Below, piece by piece: positions 33,994 to 41,865 of a DNA stretch of 64,000 nt. The translations under genes and the position numbers were made by a program. Position 1 is the stretch's first letter, and each line of letters opens with the position of its first letter. Origin of the DNA: Ensifer sp. USDA 6670. Its GTDB lineage: Bacteria > Pseudomonadota > Alphaproteobacteria > Rhizobiales > Rhizobiaceae. The stretch spans positions 1-64,000 of the forward strand of contig ATWE01000022.1 of the NCBI GenBank assembly GCA_000421085.1, written 5' to 3'. Under the pieces are notes generated by a model. It was not told the DNA's origin and searched no databases. It was given only the letters and a program-made list of their open reading frames with translations.

Positions 33994-34016
33994 AAAAAAC
34001 CCGGCGATTGCCGGGT
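33994..34016 (-). terminator. Rho-independent terminator of the outer-membrane protein gene
   Basis: On the minus strand a 7-bp stem (ACCCGGC/GCCGGGT) with a four-base loop is followed by six T residues, 25 bases after the stop codon at 34041. This is a textbook intrinsic terminator. Confidence 0.88.
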
Positions 34017-34040
34017 CTTTGATCGAAACTCCTGCGGCGA

Positions 34041-34688
34041 TCAGAATTTCACGCCGACGCCGACGGTAAACTGGTGTTGGTCGAGGTCGACATCGACGCC
34101 GCCCACATCCTTGTCTCCGAAATCATTGTAACGATATTCCGCGCGTCCAAAGACGCTGTCGGTGAAGCCGTAGTCGACGCCTGCGCCGATGGTCCAGCCG
34201 TTGAACGTTTCCTTCTCCTTTGGCGCGCCGGCGACGTCGACGAAGCCGCGCGTCACTGCCCAACCGCCTGTGGCGTAAATTAGGGTCCGGTCGTTTACGG
34301 TGTAGCCGAGGCGGGCGCGCACGGATCCGGAAACATCCGTCCCGGTTTCGGTGTCGGATCCGAAGACGGTGACGGTTTCATCGTTCCAGTTGTAGCTGAC
34401 ATCGCCTTCGACGCCGACAACCCAGTCGCCATGTTGATAATTGTAGCCGGCGAAGGCGCCGAAGAGGCCACCGCTGAATTTTTCGGAGGCGCTGCCACCC
34501 GGAACGCTGAGGTCGCTGTTCAGCCAGCCACCCCCGCCTTGCAAGCCAAGATAGCCGCCCGTCCATACGAAGCTGGATATCGCCTCGACCGTCGGCGCCG
34601 GCTCCGGTGCCTGTGCCAAATCGGCTGCATGGGCCGCTCCCCCGAGCAGCGAAGCGCCGAAGACTGCAACAAGCACATTTCTGATCAT
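34041..34688 (-). CDS. Outer-membrane beta-barrel protein (Omp25/31, RopB-like family)
   Basis: A signal peptide ending GGAAHAADL is followed by a proline-rich linker (APEPAPTVEA) and then FVWTGGYLGLQGGGGW, the opening of the Omp25/31-type eight-stranded barrel. Regular alternating strands follow (YNYQHGDWVVGVEGDVSY, YTVNDRTLIYATGGWAV), ending in HQFTVGVGVKF with a terminal Phe typical of BAM recognition. The 215-aa length is usual. ATG 34688 (not GTG 34691) is spaced eight bases from GGAGG. It is a surface structural protein. Confidence 0.93.
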   Translation of the reverse strand: MIRNVLVAVFGASLLGGAAHAADLAQAPEPAPTVEAISSFVWTGGYLGLQGGGGWLNSDLSVPGGSASEKFSGGLFGAFAGYNYQHGDWVVGVEGDVSYNWNDETVTVFGSDTETGTDVSGSVRARLGYTVNDRTLIYATGGWAVTRGFVDVAGAPKEKETFNGWTIGAGVDYGFTDSVFGRAEYRYNDFGDKDVGGVDVDLDQHQFTVGVGVKF

Positions 34689-34933
34689 CACAGATGCCTC
34701 CTGTTGTTGCGGCAGAGATTAGCAACATATCGGGAGCGAGTCTGCGAAAAACAACGCCTTCGAACCGCCCGTTCCCAAGGGAAAGAAAGAGGGCCGGCGG
34801 TTCGATCCGGTCGGCCCTTCCGAAAGTAGCGGAAAAAGGGGAACATCATCTCCGAACGGGCCTGCAAATGCCCGCGACGGAGACCGATTGCCGGTCGATA
34901 ATGCCCTAACGCTCGTTTGCAATTTGACATACA

Positions 34934-34958
34934 GCGCATAAAATTTGACGTTATGCGC
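34934..34958. promoter_or_regulatory. Inverted repeat GCGCATAA-N9-TTATGCGC at the start of the AraC gene
   Basis: Two perfect 8-bp arms (34934-34941 and 34951-34958) are separated by nine bases. The right arm covers the ATG at 34953, so the gene more probably starts at the ATG at 34959 or the site acts as a roadblock. AATTTGAC is also repeated directly (34921-34928 and again near 34942). The arrangement looks like an autoregulatory operator. Confidence 0.5.
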
Positions 34959-35960
34959 ATGATTGCGAACCGTTCTGCACAATCGTCGATTGAGGTCGTG
35001 GTGGTCGTCCTGCCCGAATCATCGATCATGTCCTTTGCCTCGGTCCTCGATCCGATGCGCGCGGCAAATCGAGTGGCCGGGCACGAGGTCTTCCGCTGGC
35101 GGCTGCTGTCTGCCGACGGCCAGGCGGTGATGCTGACCTGCGGTGTGCCGATTGCCGTGGACGGAAGTTTCACCTTGCCTGTCGTGGGAGATCTTCTCCT
35201 CATCATCGGCGGGTTCAATCTTCACAGGCACGCCGGCAAGCGCTTTCTCGCGACCCTGCAGGAATGTGCGCGACATTTCGACATCGTTGCAGGCGTCGAA
35301 TCAGGGTGCTGGCTGCTCGGCCGTTCGGGGCTCATCAATGGCCGCAAGGCTACCGCCCATTGGGAGGAGCTCGAAGACTTCAGCCGGGCTTTTCCGGAAT
35401 TGGAGGTGATCGGCGACCGTTTCGTGATCGACGGCAAATACTGGACCTCAGGCGGCGCGTCGCCGACCTTCGACATGATGCTGCATCTCGTCGCCGAGAG
35501 GCTGGGGCCTGCACTGGCGCTGGATGTTGCGAGCATATTCGTCTACGACCAGATGCACGGCCCGACGGATGTCCAGCCTTTCGTCTCGCTCGGCCGCATC
35601 GAGGCACGCGACCCGGAGCTTGCCGCGGCGATCAGGCTCATGGAGCGCACGCTCGAGCGTCCGATGACCGTCGCGGCGCTGGCGCGCCGGCTTTCCGTCT
35701 CCCAGCGCAAGCTCGAAACGCTCTTCGCCAAAGGCCTCTCGACAAGCCCCGGCGCCTACTATCTGCGCCTCAGGCTGCAGGTCGCCCACCGGCTCGTGCG
35801 TGATACCGGAATTCCGATGCGTGACATCGCCCTGCGTTGCGGATTCGACAGTCTCTCGGCCTTTTCCCGCGCCTATCGGCGCGAATACCGGACGAGCGCC
35901 TTGAAAATGCGCAGCGCACGTGGCGCAGGCGTTACATTGGACGCGTCGGACAAAGGGTAA
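34953..35960 (+). CDS. GlxA-type AraC-family transcriptional regulator
   Basis: The N-terminal part is a DJ-1/PfpI-like class-I glutamine amidotransferase fold (EVVVVVLPESSIMSFAS, then FDIVAGVESGCWLLGRSGL with a cysteine at the nucleophile elbow). The C-terminal 100 residues are an AraC DNA-binding domain (MTVAALARRLSVSQRKLETLF, then MRDIALRCGFDSLSAFSRAYRREY). Regulators of this type (GbdR, CdhR, ArgR) control amino acid or quaternary amine catabolism. Start is 34953 or 34959. No adjacent target operon; autoregulation through the palindrome at the start is likely. Confidence 0.92.
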   Translation: MRMIANRSAQSSIEVVVVVLPESSIMSFASVLDPMRAANRVAGHEVFRWRLLSADGQAVMLTCGVPIAVDGSFTLPVVGDLLLIIGGFNLHRHAGKRFLATLQECARHFDIVAGVESGCWLLGRSGLINGRKATAHWEELEDFSRAFPELEVIGDRFVIDGKYWTSGGASPTFDMMLHLVAERLGPALALDVASIFVYDQMHGPTDVQPFVSLGRIEARDPELAAAIRLMERTLERPMTVAALARRLSVSQRKLETLFAKGLSTSPGAYYLRLRLQVAHRLVRDTGIPMRDIALRCGFDSLSAFSRAYRREYRTSALKMRSARGAGVTLDASDKG

Positions 35961-36026
35961 TCGGGCTGCGTCTTCGATGACCCTGCAAAAGCGGGAGCAA
36001 CGTGCCGCAGCGACTTGCGCTAACGG

Positions 36027-36332
36027 TCACCTTCGTGCGTGTCCGGCCGACCCGGCGCAGGCCTCTTCGAATTCCTTGACCGTCTCCGGCTCGTTATCCT
36101 CCGGCAGGACGGCGTCAGCCATGTCGGCGCGGTCAGCCGACGCGGCCGCATCGCCTTCATAGACATAGGACTGGATGTAATAGGCCAGTTCGCCCTTCCA
36201 TACGTTCCTGCCGTCTATCTGCCTGCAGGCTACTGCAGTTTCGAAATCGGACTGGAGATCATCGACCGTAGCGGTGGCCGAAACGAGACTCGAAGGCGCC
36301 GCGAGTGAGGCTATCAACAAGGCGGTAAACAT
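36027..36332 (-). CDS. Exported hypothetical protein (101 aa)
   Basis: The start at 36332 gives a signal peptide (MFTALLIASLAAPSSLVSATA). The mature part is acidic with two cysteines (VACRQIDG near the N-terminus and EEACAGS near the C-terminus) that may pair. An earlier in-frame start at 36476 would hide the signal peptide and is rejected. It contains VWKGELAYYIQSYVYEGD. Family unknown; periplasmic location likely. Confidence 0.65.
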   Translation of the reverse strand: MFTALLIASLAAPSSLVSATATVDDLQSDFETAVACRQIDGRNVWKGELAYYIQSYVYEGDAAASADRADMADAVLPEDNEPETVKEFEEACAGSAGHARR

Positions 36333-36507
36333 GGTGGCAGCCCTCCGGAAGCGAACCTGTGGGGAAACGGCGGGATGGTTCCTTGGTTCCCCTCGATAGA
36401 AGGTGATTCCGATTCGGAAGGAAGCGGCAATTTTACATGAATCAGTTTTTGCTGAAAAGCGATGCGTATGTGCCACACCATCCGGAATGCGCGGAAGCGA
36501 AGGGCTT

Positions 36508-36653
36508 GAGCATTTCCGCGATTCGGAGAAGGGCGGAAATGCTCTCGATCACGATGGTCTCAGGTCGGATCGACGAGAATCATGAACATGACCTATAAGT
36601 TGGAGCGGGATGCGGTCGGAAAAGTGCATAGACTTTTCCACATCCCGCTCCAA
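36508..36653. repeat. RIME-like intergenic mosaic element with two large palindromes
   Basis: The first palindrome has 12-bp arms GAGCATTTCCGC (36508-36519) and GCGGAAATGCTC (36533-36544). The second (36600-36653) has 13-bp arms TTGGAGCGGGATG and CATCCCGCTCCAA, enclosing an inner repeat GGAAAAGT/ACTTTTCC. Two large palindromes in about 110-150 bp and the GGAGCGGGATG core are characteristic of Rhizobium-specific intergenic mosaic elements. It ends seven bases from the stop of the DUF1236 gene and may act as its 3' mRNA structure. Nothing else is seen in the 36333-36659 gap. Confidence 0.72.
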
Positions 36654-36659
36654 TGCCTC

Positions 36660-37067
36660 TTACTGAACGACCTGGACGACCGTGTAGGTTCTTGGGTCGA
36701 CGATCACGCGTTGGTTGTTCACCACGGCGAACGCGTAGGAGGGATTCTCGGGAACGGGCGTCAGAGCCACGGTCCGCGGCAGCGGACGACCGACGGCGAT
36801 CCGCTCCTGCAACACAACCGTGTCGGCGGGAACCGGCTGCTGTCGCACATAGGTTATGACCTGCTGCGGCGGAGGAGCGATAACCGCACCGGCAACGAGC
36901 CCGACCGCGCCGCCGATCGCAGCGCCGACGGGACCGCCAACGATAGCGCCGGTAACGGCCCCACCCGCGGCACCCGTCACCGCACCTTGGTTGGTGTCGT
37001 TTGCAGTAGCGGGCGCGGCAAAGATGCCCGTTGCGATCGCAGTAACAATGAAGATCTTGGCGTTCAT
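36660..37067 (-). CDS. DUF1236-family exported protein with glycine-zipper segment (paralogue 1)
   Basis: The 135-aa protein has a signal peptide (to about residue 22), then a glycine/alanine-rich segment (GAIVGGPVGAAIGGAVG) that could insert in membranes or oligomerise, and a C-terminal domain VALTPVPENPSYAFAVVN followed by VIVDPRTYTVVQVVQ, the DUF1236 pattern. A close paralogue is encoded at 37969-38370. Proteins of this family are common in rhizobia and bradyrhizobia; function unknown. Confidence 0.85.
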   Translation of the reverse strand: MNAKIFIVTAIATGIFAAPATANDTNQGAVTGAAGGAVTGAIVGGPVGAAIGGAVGLVAGAVIAPPPQQVITYVRQQPVPADTVVLQERIAVGRPLPRTVALTPVPENPSYAFAVVNNQRVIVDPRTYTVVQVVQ

Positions 37068-37538
37068 CTGTCGTGCTCCCTTGATATACGATGGAGGAAC
37101 GATGTATTTCGTGATTTGTTCCTGTTTTTACTGTAGGAATCTCAATCGATATACAGTAACTTTGCGTTACCTGAGTGAAATATACCGTGACGGCAGGCGA
37201 GTTGCCGGCGCGACCCAGCGGTTGAGTGAGCCCCAGAGCGGCGCTGCCTGAAGGGACTACTGCGACGCCGTTCTGGGGCCACTCGCGGGGTCCGCCGTCC
37301 AGCGGCGGCTGGCTTCGGGCCTCGCGATCTCTTTGCAACAATCGCTTATGGTTCTGTTGCAAGCTACTTGGGAACCATATCTCACCCGGCAGCGCAGCGT
37401 ATCGGACCTTTGGCCAGCCAAGAGCCTTAGGACACCGGGACCAAAGTCCGGCAGATCAGTGATATGTCTGCGTTGACCCGCATCCGAAGCAAACCGTGCA
37501 TGCATCAAAGCCGCGGCGGGACGAGGAGCTATGGCGAT

Positions 37539-37564
37539 AAAAAAGCCCCGCTCGATGGCGGGGC
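37539..37564 (-). terminator. Terminator hairpin of repeated unit, copy A
   Basis: The minus strand forms GCCCCGC-CATCGA-GCGGGGC followed by six T residues. No annotated gene ends here; the hairpin closes the duplicated intergenic unit described separately. Confidence 0.7.
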
Positions 37565-37690
37565 AGGCACGCATCCGCTTGGCAAACGAAATGCGGGGAA
37601 AGATGTAGCTCCAGCGGAACTACGGCGCGGACGCTATCTCTGAGCCGAACCGGTGGGAAGGTCTGAATCTCGGTTTCCGGTACGCCGCTG
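37539..37690 (-). repeat. Duplicated intergenic unit, copy A (possible small RNA)
   Basis: From the terminator hairpin at 37539, the blocks GACGCTATCT (37630), AAGGTCTGA (37658) and TTCCGGTACGCC (37675) follow. The same blocks with equal or nearly equal spacing occur at 39401-39545. The unit reads as a transcript of about 150 nt on the minus strand ending in an intrinsic terminator. In copy B a short reading frame spans it; here that frame has a TAG. It lies in the long gap 37068-37770, in which nothing else was recognised. Confidence 0.5.
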
Positions 37691-37770
37691 CGAATAATCC
37701 GCGGCGTGCGTGAGGAAAGCTGCGGAAAAGCCGGGTCGGCTTCGCCGCGCCATGCGCCGATCCTCTCGAT

Positions 37771-37845
37771 TCAGCTCAAGCCGAAGAACGACAGGATGGC
37801 TATCACGATTACAACGAGGCCGACGAGGTAGATAATCTGGTTCAT
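37771..37845 (-). CDS. 24-residue membrane microprotein
   Basis: The frame MNQIIYLVGLVVIVIAILSF, then FGLS, stop is preceded by GGAG seven bases before the ATG (37843-37845). It is a single hydrophobic helix, and very similar tiny proteins occur in Rhizobiales to my knowledge. It is too short for normal gene calling. It lies between the two DUF1236 paralogues. Confidence 0.65.
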   Translation of the reverse strand: MNQIIYLVGLVVIVIAILSFFGLS

Positions 37846-37968
37846 CGCTCAACTCCTTTCTTCACGAGTGAACGGGCACGCCGCGGGTAAGTTCCAGGCC
37901 GGCGATCGACGCGGGGCCGGCCTGGCGCCTTGTGCTGAGCCTGGGATGGCCGCTCTGACCATGTGAGG

Positions 37969-38370
37969 TCAGTTGATGACCTGAACGACCGTGCGCGACT
38001 TCGGCTCCACGATGATACGCTGCTCATTGACTACCGCGTATGCATAGGACGGATTCTCCGGGACTGGCGTCAGCATAACCGTTTCGGGAACAGGCTTGCC
38101 GACCGCAATCGGCTGCTGAATGACCACCGATGGCGGTGCCGGCTGCTGCTGAACGTAAGTGACCACTTCGGGGGGAGGTGGCGTGAGTGCGCCGCCGAGC
38201 GTGGCGCCTACCACCGCGCCTACCCCGGCTCCGATCGGGCCGCCAATAATGGCGCCGGTCGCGGCGCCGCCGACCATGCCTGTTGCCGCGTTGGTACCAT
38301 CGGTTTGCTGCGCGACAGCGCCGCTGGCGATGAGCGCGACAGTCGCGGTAATAAATACGAGCTTCTTCAT
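37969..38370 (-). CDS. DUF1236-family exported protein with glycine-zipper segment (paralogue 2)
   Basis: The 133-aa protein has a signal peptide (MKKLVFITATVALIASGAVAQ; start at 38370, not 38397), a glycine-rich segment (GAIIGGPIGAGVGAVVG), a proline run (LTPPPPEVVTYVQQQPAPP) and the DUF1236 tail VMLTPVPENPSYAYAVVN then IIVEPKSRTVVQVIN. It matches the paralogue at 36660-37067 along its whole length, so the pair arose by local duplication. Probably periplasmic or envelope-associated. Confidence 0.85.
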   Translation of the reverse strand: MKKLVFITATVALIASGAVAQQTDGTNAATGMVGGAATGAIIGGPIGAGVGAVVGATLGGALTPPPPEVVTYVQQQPAPPSVVIQQPIAVGKPVPETVMLTPVPENPSYAYAVVNEQRIIVEPKSRTVVQVIN

Positions 38371-38608
38371 AGCATTTCCTCTCGTTGAACTCGTCACTCA
38401 ACGGGGAAGTAAGCAAGCGGTTCCACTCTTTGGACTTTAGTCCGACTCAGTCTCGGACGATCGCCCGATTAATCGCGCGAACTTCGAGGATATATTTCAT
38501 TGATAGTCGATTCTTCCTTGGGTAACGGGCCGTTCGAGGGCGTTTCGTTGTTCATCGGCGGTTCAGGCATGATGGCTCAAGCTGATAGGTAGCGAGAAGG
38601 AGCAGGCC

Positions 38609-38914
38609 ATGAAAAAGCTCTTGTCCGCCCTCACAGCCGCAGTCCTGGCTGCCTCTTTTTCTCTTCCGGTGAACGCCGCACCGATGTTCGTGCCTATGCC
38701 GGAGCAAGTGAAGACCGACGCTGTCGAGCAGGTCAATCACTGGCGCCATCGCCATCGCAATTGGCGCGCGGAGCGCCACTGGAACAGACGGTACGCTTCG
38801 CGTTCCTGCCGCTATTACGGCAGGTGCTATCCTCGCCACTACAGGCACTACAGCTATCGTGACTATCACCGCTACTATCGGCGGCCGGGCGTGACGATCT
38901 ATTTCAACTTCTAG
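38609..38914 (+). CDS. Exported Arg/Tyr/His-rich small protein (paralogue 1)
   Basis: The 101-aa protein has a signal peptide (MKKLLSALTAAVLAASFSLP, then VNAAP) followed by FVPMPEQVKTDAVEQVNHW and a segment very rich in Arg, Tyr and His (SRSCRYYGRCYPRHYRHY), ending PGVTIYFNF. The two cysteines in CRYYGRC may form a disulfide or bind metal. A paralogue with the same order of motifs is at 41316-41600. An AAGGAG site precedes the ATG. Function unknown; a cell-envelope role is likely. Confidence 0.78.
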   Translation: MKKLLSALTAAVLAASFSLPVNAAPMFVPMPEQVKTDAVEQVNHWRHRHRNWRAERHWNRRYASRSCRYYGRCYPRHYRHYSYRDYHRYYRRPGVTIYFNF

Positions 38915-38982
38915 CGGCGGCTGATGCGGACGCCAGTCCCGCCTCGAAGCGCATTCGGGGAGGGGCTTCTTTTGCGGCGATG

Positions 38983-39222
38983 TCACGGGTGCCAACGCGT
39001 ACCACGAGCATTCCTGTGAAACTTTGCGAGTGATCGTCTGAGTTTCGTCATGTTCTGAGCGACTTGCTCGATCGTGAGCAAGTGCTTTTCGTTCTCCAGC
39101 ACGATGGCCGTCCCACATCTTCTGCAGGGGAGTTCGTCGTTTGCTTTCACCCAAGCGACAGGCTTGCTGGTCTCATGGCCGCATTCGGGGCAGGGGATGC
39201 CGATCTCTTCGTTATCGAACAT
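38983..39222 (-). CDS. Small zinc-ribbon protein (79 aa)
   Basis: The start at 39222 gives MFDNEEIGIP, then CPECGH and, 22 residues on, CRRCG, a four-cysteine zinc ribbon. The rest is a basic helical tail (TKLRRSLAKFHRNARG) that could contact nucleic acid. The frame could extend to 39255, but the extra residues look non-coding. Function unknown. Confidence 0.75.
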   Translation of the reverse strand: MFDNEEIGIPCPECGHETSKPVAWVKANDELPCRRCGTAIVLENEKHLLTIEQVAQNMTKLRRSLAKFHRNARGTRWHP

Positions 39223-39400
39223 GGCGGCACTCCGGTTGAGCGCGAATTGCAGCACAACCTGATTCGAGGCGCAATGCTTACTCTCTGACTAAAAGGGGCT
39301 ACAATCGGTCGTCGCAACCGCATCCTTTTGAGCATGCGTGAGCAAACGGGCCGTGCTCGGGTGTCTCGAACTGGCTGCCCAAGCAGTTCCACTGGCCACG

Positions 39401-39425
39401 AAAAAGCCCCGCACGATGGCGGGGC
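39401..39425 (-). terminator. Terminator hairpin of repeated unit, copy B
   Basis: The minus strand forms GCCCCGC-CATCGT-GCGGGGC followed by five T residues, nearly identical to the hairpin at 37539. It lies seven bases after the stop of a possible 41-codon frame (39432-39557). Confidence 0.72.
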
Positions 39426-39557
39426 AAGCCCTCATCCAGTTGCCTTCATTGGATTCGGGGACGCAGCAGGAATGCAGCTGCGCAGAGACGCTATCTGCGG
39501 TTTCATCAGCGAGAAAGGTCTGATTCCGCGATTCCGGTACGCCTCTTCAAAATACAT
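39401..39557 (-). repeat. Duplicated intergenic unit, copy B (possible small RNA or microprotein gene)
   Basis: GACGCTATCT (39487), AAGGTCTGA (39515) and TTCCGGTACGCC (39532) repeat copy A with intervals of 28 and 17 bases in both copies, and 86 versus 90 bases from the hairpin. On the minus strand a 41-codon frame (39432-39557, starting MYFEEAYRNRGIRP) ends just before the terminator but has no Shine-Dalgarno. The corresponding frame in copy A is interrupted, so an RNA product is the more likely common feature. Nothing else is seen in the gap 39223-39711. Confidence 0.5.
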
Positions 39558-39711
39558 GGGCAGGTAAAGCGCTTTTGCACATTTACATCAAGCGCGATTT
39601 TCCACGTCCTGATCACATCAGCGGCATTGGACCAAAATACCAATCATTGAGTATCCACGCGGGCGGAAACGGGCCTGCGATCGTGAAGGCGACGGGCGCA
39701 GGTCAGCAGCG

Positions 39712-39975
39712 TCAATGGACGGTGCGGATCGACTGATCGAGGAAACTGCGTATTCCGTCGCGATGGACAGTCGCCAGAAATTCCTGGAAAGCATCGCGGT
39801 CGGTAGCGAACCGATCATCCCAGACGGTCGAATATCCCTCTTGATCGACGACCTCGAGCGTCCAGTCTGCGTTGGTGCCGGCCGGGCGGTATATGCCGAT
39901 AGTGACCATGATGTCATCGTCGACAAATTCGCCGGAGAACTCGGAAAACTCGTACTGCTGTTCGTTTTCGGTCAT
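39712..39975 (-). CDS. Small acidic hypothetical protein (87 aa)
   Basis: The protein (MTENEQQYEFSEFSGEFVDD, then IMVTIGIYRPAGTNADWTLE, then STVWDDRFATDRDAFQEFLA) is a compact alpha/beta domain with no signal peptide. The composition and length resemble small conserved rhizobial proteins I have seen unnamed. The ATG at 39975 lies a few bases after AAGAGA. Function unknown. Confidence 0.65.
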   Translation of the reverse strand: MTENEQQYEFSEFSGEFVDDDIMVTIGIYRPAGTNADWTLEVVDQEGYSTVWDDRFATDRDAFQEFLATVHRDGIRSFLDQSIRTVH

Positions 39976-40014
39976 CGATCTCTTATAGCATGTGGGAGTG
40001 CCGAGGGGCAGCCT

Positions 40015-40158
40015 TCATGACGTCACCCCTGTATGTACGCAGCTGTATCTATTCGGGTCCCAGGTGCCGTCCTGACAGGGGACGTCGGCAATGCCGGATA
40101 CGAGCAGGAACAACAGCAGCGCTGCGATCAGAATGGCCGCCAGGGCGAGTAGTCTCAT
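40015..40158 (-). CDS. Small membrane-anchored protein (47 aa)
   Basis: Starting at 40158 the product is one hydrophobic helix (MRLLALAAILIAALLLFLLV) and a short periplasmic tail with DVPCQDGTWDPNRYSCV, where two cysteines may pair. The longer frame from 40224 adds residues without coding character. Function unknown. Confidence 0.55.
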   Translation of the reverse strand: MRLLALAAILIAALLLFLLVSGIADVPCQDGTWDPNRYSCVHTGVTS

Positions 40159-40272
40159 GGCGCGCACGTTACGCAAACGCGGCTGAGGCCCCGGCAAGAA
40201 CCGGTGGTACACCGCCGGCGCCAAACATGACTATTTGATCGATATCGGCCATTTGTCGCAGGTTCGACCGTG

Positions 40273-40578
40273 TTACTTCGTCGGCTTCACAAGCGAGATG
40301 ACCCGTGGCGTAGACGGCGCGTCCAGCCACTCGATCCACGTGTCACGTTCCTCGATCGTGTCGAAAAACCGCCAGAGCTTGTACTCTTCTTCGGTGGTGT
40401 CCAGCATCTCGCCAACGGTCACGAGTTCAAGGGGTAATGTCACCTCGTTGCCGTCGAACCGAACGAAATAGAGCCCCTCGGCAGCAAGACGGATCACTTG
40501 ACCAGTGGAGTAACTCCCATCGGGGGCGTCCATCGTAAAGTACATGCCGGTCAAGGTCTCAAAAATTTTGCTGCTCAT
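40273..40578 (-). CDS. Hypothetical protein (101 aa)
   Basis: The start at 40578 gives a soluble beta-rich protein (MSSKIFETLTGMYFTMDAPD, GQVIRLAAEGLYFVRFDG, LPLELVTVGEMLDTTEEEYK) that looks like a small conserved domain. The open frame extends to 40851, but the extra 91 residues are poorly protein-like and contain no ribosome site. The gap 40579-40896 shows nothing else. Function unknown. Confidence 0.6.
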   Translation of the reverse strand: MSSKIFETLTGMYFTMDAPDGSYSTGQVIRLAAEGLYFVRFDGNEVTLPLELVTVGEMLDTTEEEYKLWRFFDTIEERDTWIEWLDAPSTPRVISLVKPTK

Positions 40579-40896
40579 CGGTTTCACATGCCAGTTCAAG
40601 AAATAGGAATCAGAGATTCGCCCAGGCCGCCGGCAAACGCAAGAGATCACTATGATCGGTGAGAGCAGACAGGCTACAACGAGCATTCCGGTCTCATCGT
40701 CCGCACTCGTCTGGATGAACATCTTTGAAACCAACACGGCTTCGACTGGCTGAGTTACGCGTCCTGGCGGCGCGACGAGTTTTAGGCCGCCAAGGCTACG
40801 GAGAGTTTGACTGTTACCAACGGCCGGCGCGATCACCACCTGCGCCCACATCAGCAGCGCGCCGGCCGACGTTACTGCTTTTGCGTGGCGCGGCTT

Positions 40897-41142
40897 TTAC
40901 CGCCAGTAACTCCGCCCGTTGCCGACTGACGATCGGCCCATAACGTAGCCGATCGCGAAGGCGAGGGCGCCAACCGTGAGCGCCAACCCGGTTGCGGTGT
41001 ATGGGTGATCGGTGGCCCCGACCACCACAGCGTTTGCTTCGCGGCTCACTGCGTCTGTGGCTGTCTTCGCTACCTTTCGGACGCCGGTGGGCGGTTCGGT
41101 CGGCGTCCCGGTGAAGCCGGCGCTCAGTTCGTCGTTAGCCAT
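40897..41142 (-). CDS. Small membrane-anchored protein, ElaB/DUF883-like (81 aa)
   Basis: A polar N-terminal helix (TGVRKVAKTATDAVSREA) leads to ATDHPYTATGLALTVGALAFAIGYVMGR, a C-terminal transmembrane anchor preceded by the HPY/W motif seen in ElaB/YqjD-type ribosome-associated inner-membrane proteins. The length fits that family. A GGAG site precedes the ATG at 41142. Assignment is by pattern only. Confidence 0.7.
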   Translation of the reverse strand: MANDELSAGFTGTPTEPPTGVRKVAKTATDAVSREANAVVVGATDHPYTATGLALTVGALAFAIGYVMGRSSVGNGRSYWR

Positions 41143-41315
41143 GTTTGTTTCTCCTGCTGCGGAAAGAGGAACCGACGACGGGCGGGGAGGTTCCGGATAT
41201 CAGTGCACCGGCCCGAACGACGCATTGCTCTCAGCAGGTCAAGATCAACGGCAGACGTTCATCATCAGTTCAGCCTGAATCGTGCAACCTCCCCGGTACC
41301 GAGGAGGATTCCGCG

Positions 41316-41600
41316 ATGGAAAGGCTCTTGTTCTCCCTCCCAGGCGTAGTCCTGGCTGCGTCTTTCGCCTTGCCGCTCAACGCAGCGCCGATCTTCGTGC
41401 CGAAACTCGAGCAAGTGCAGGAGGGCGCGGTTGAGCAGACCAATCACCGGCGCAATTGGAGGGACAGCCACTGGAACAGGCGGCACGCTTGGCGCTCCTG
41501 TCGCTACTACGGCAGGTGCTACCCGCGCTACGATTATAGCCAGGAATACGGCTACCGTGACTATCGTCGACCGAGCGTCAATATCTATTTGAATTTCTAG
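41316..41600 (+). CDS. Exported Arg/Tyr-rich small protein (paralogue 2)
   Basis: The 94-aa protein starts at the ATG at 41316 after GAGGAGG. Its signal peptide (MERLLFSLPGVVLAASFALP, then LNAAP) is followed by FVPKLEQVQEGAVEQTNHR, the Arg/Tyr segment SCRYYGRCYPRYDYSQEYGY and a PSVNIYLNF end. It is a clear paralogue of the gene at 38609-38914. Function unknown. Confidence 0.76.
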   Translation: MERLLFSLPGVVLAASFALPLNAAPIFVPKLEQVQEGAVEQTNHRRNWRDSHWNRRHAWRSCRYYGRCYPRYDYSQEYGYRDYRRPSVNIYLNF

Positions 41601-41865
41601 GCTCGCCGGACGTGGGGGTGACGCGCGACGGGCCGAGGCGAGGGTGGCTGGGCGAAAGCCAAGGAACTGACGGACGCAGATCCTCAATGCACCGATCCTG
41701 ACCGGCGCTTGATGTACAGCAAATTCCCACAAGGCCATCCGCCAACTCATGTGCCCATGTGTCAATCATGTGCCATAAAAGCCGAAAATGTCCCGTAAAT
41801 CGTAATTCACGCAAGCAATGTAGCGGCGGAAAATCCAGAAAAATCCATGGAATCACCTAGTTGAG

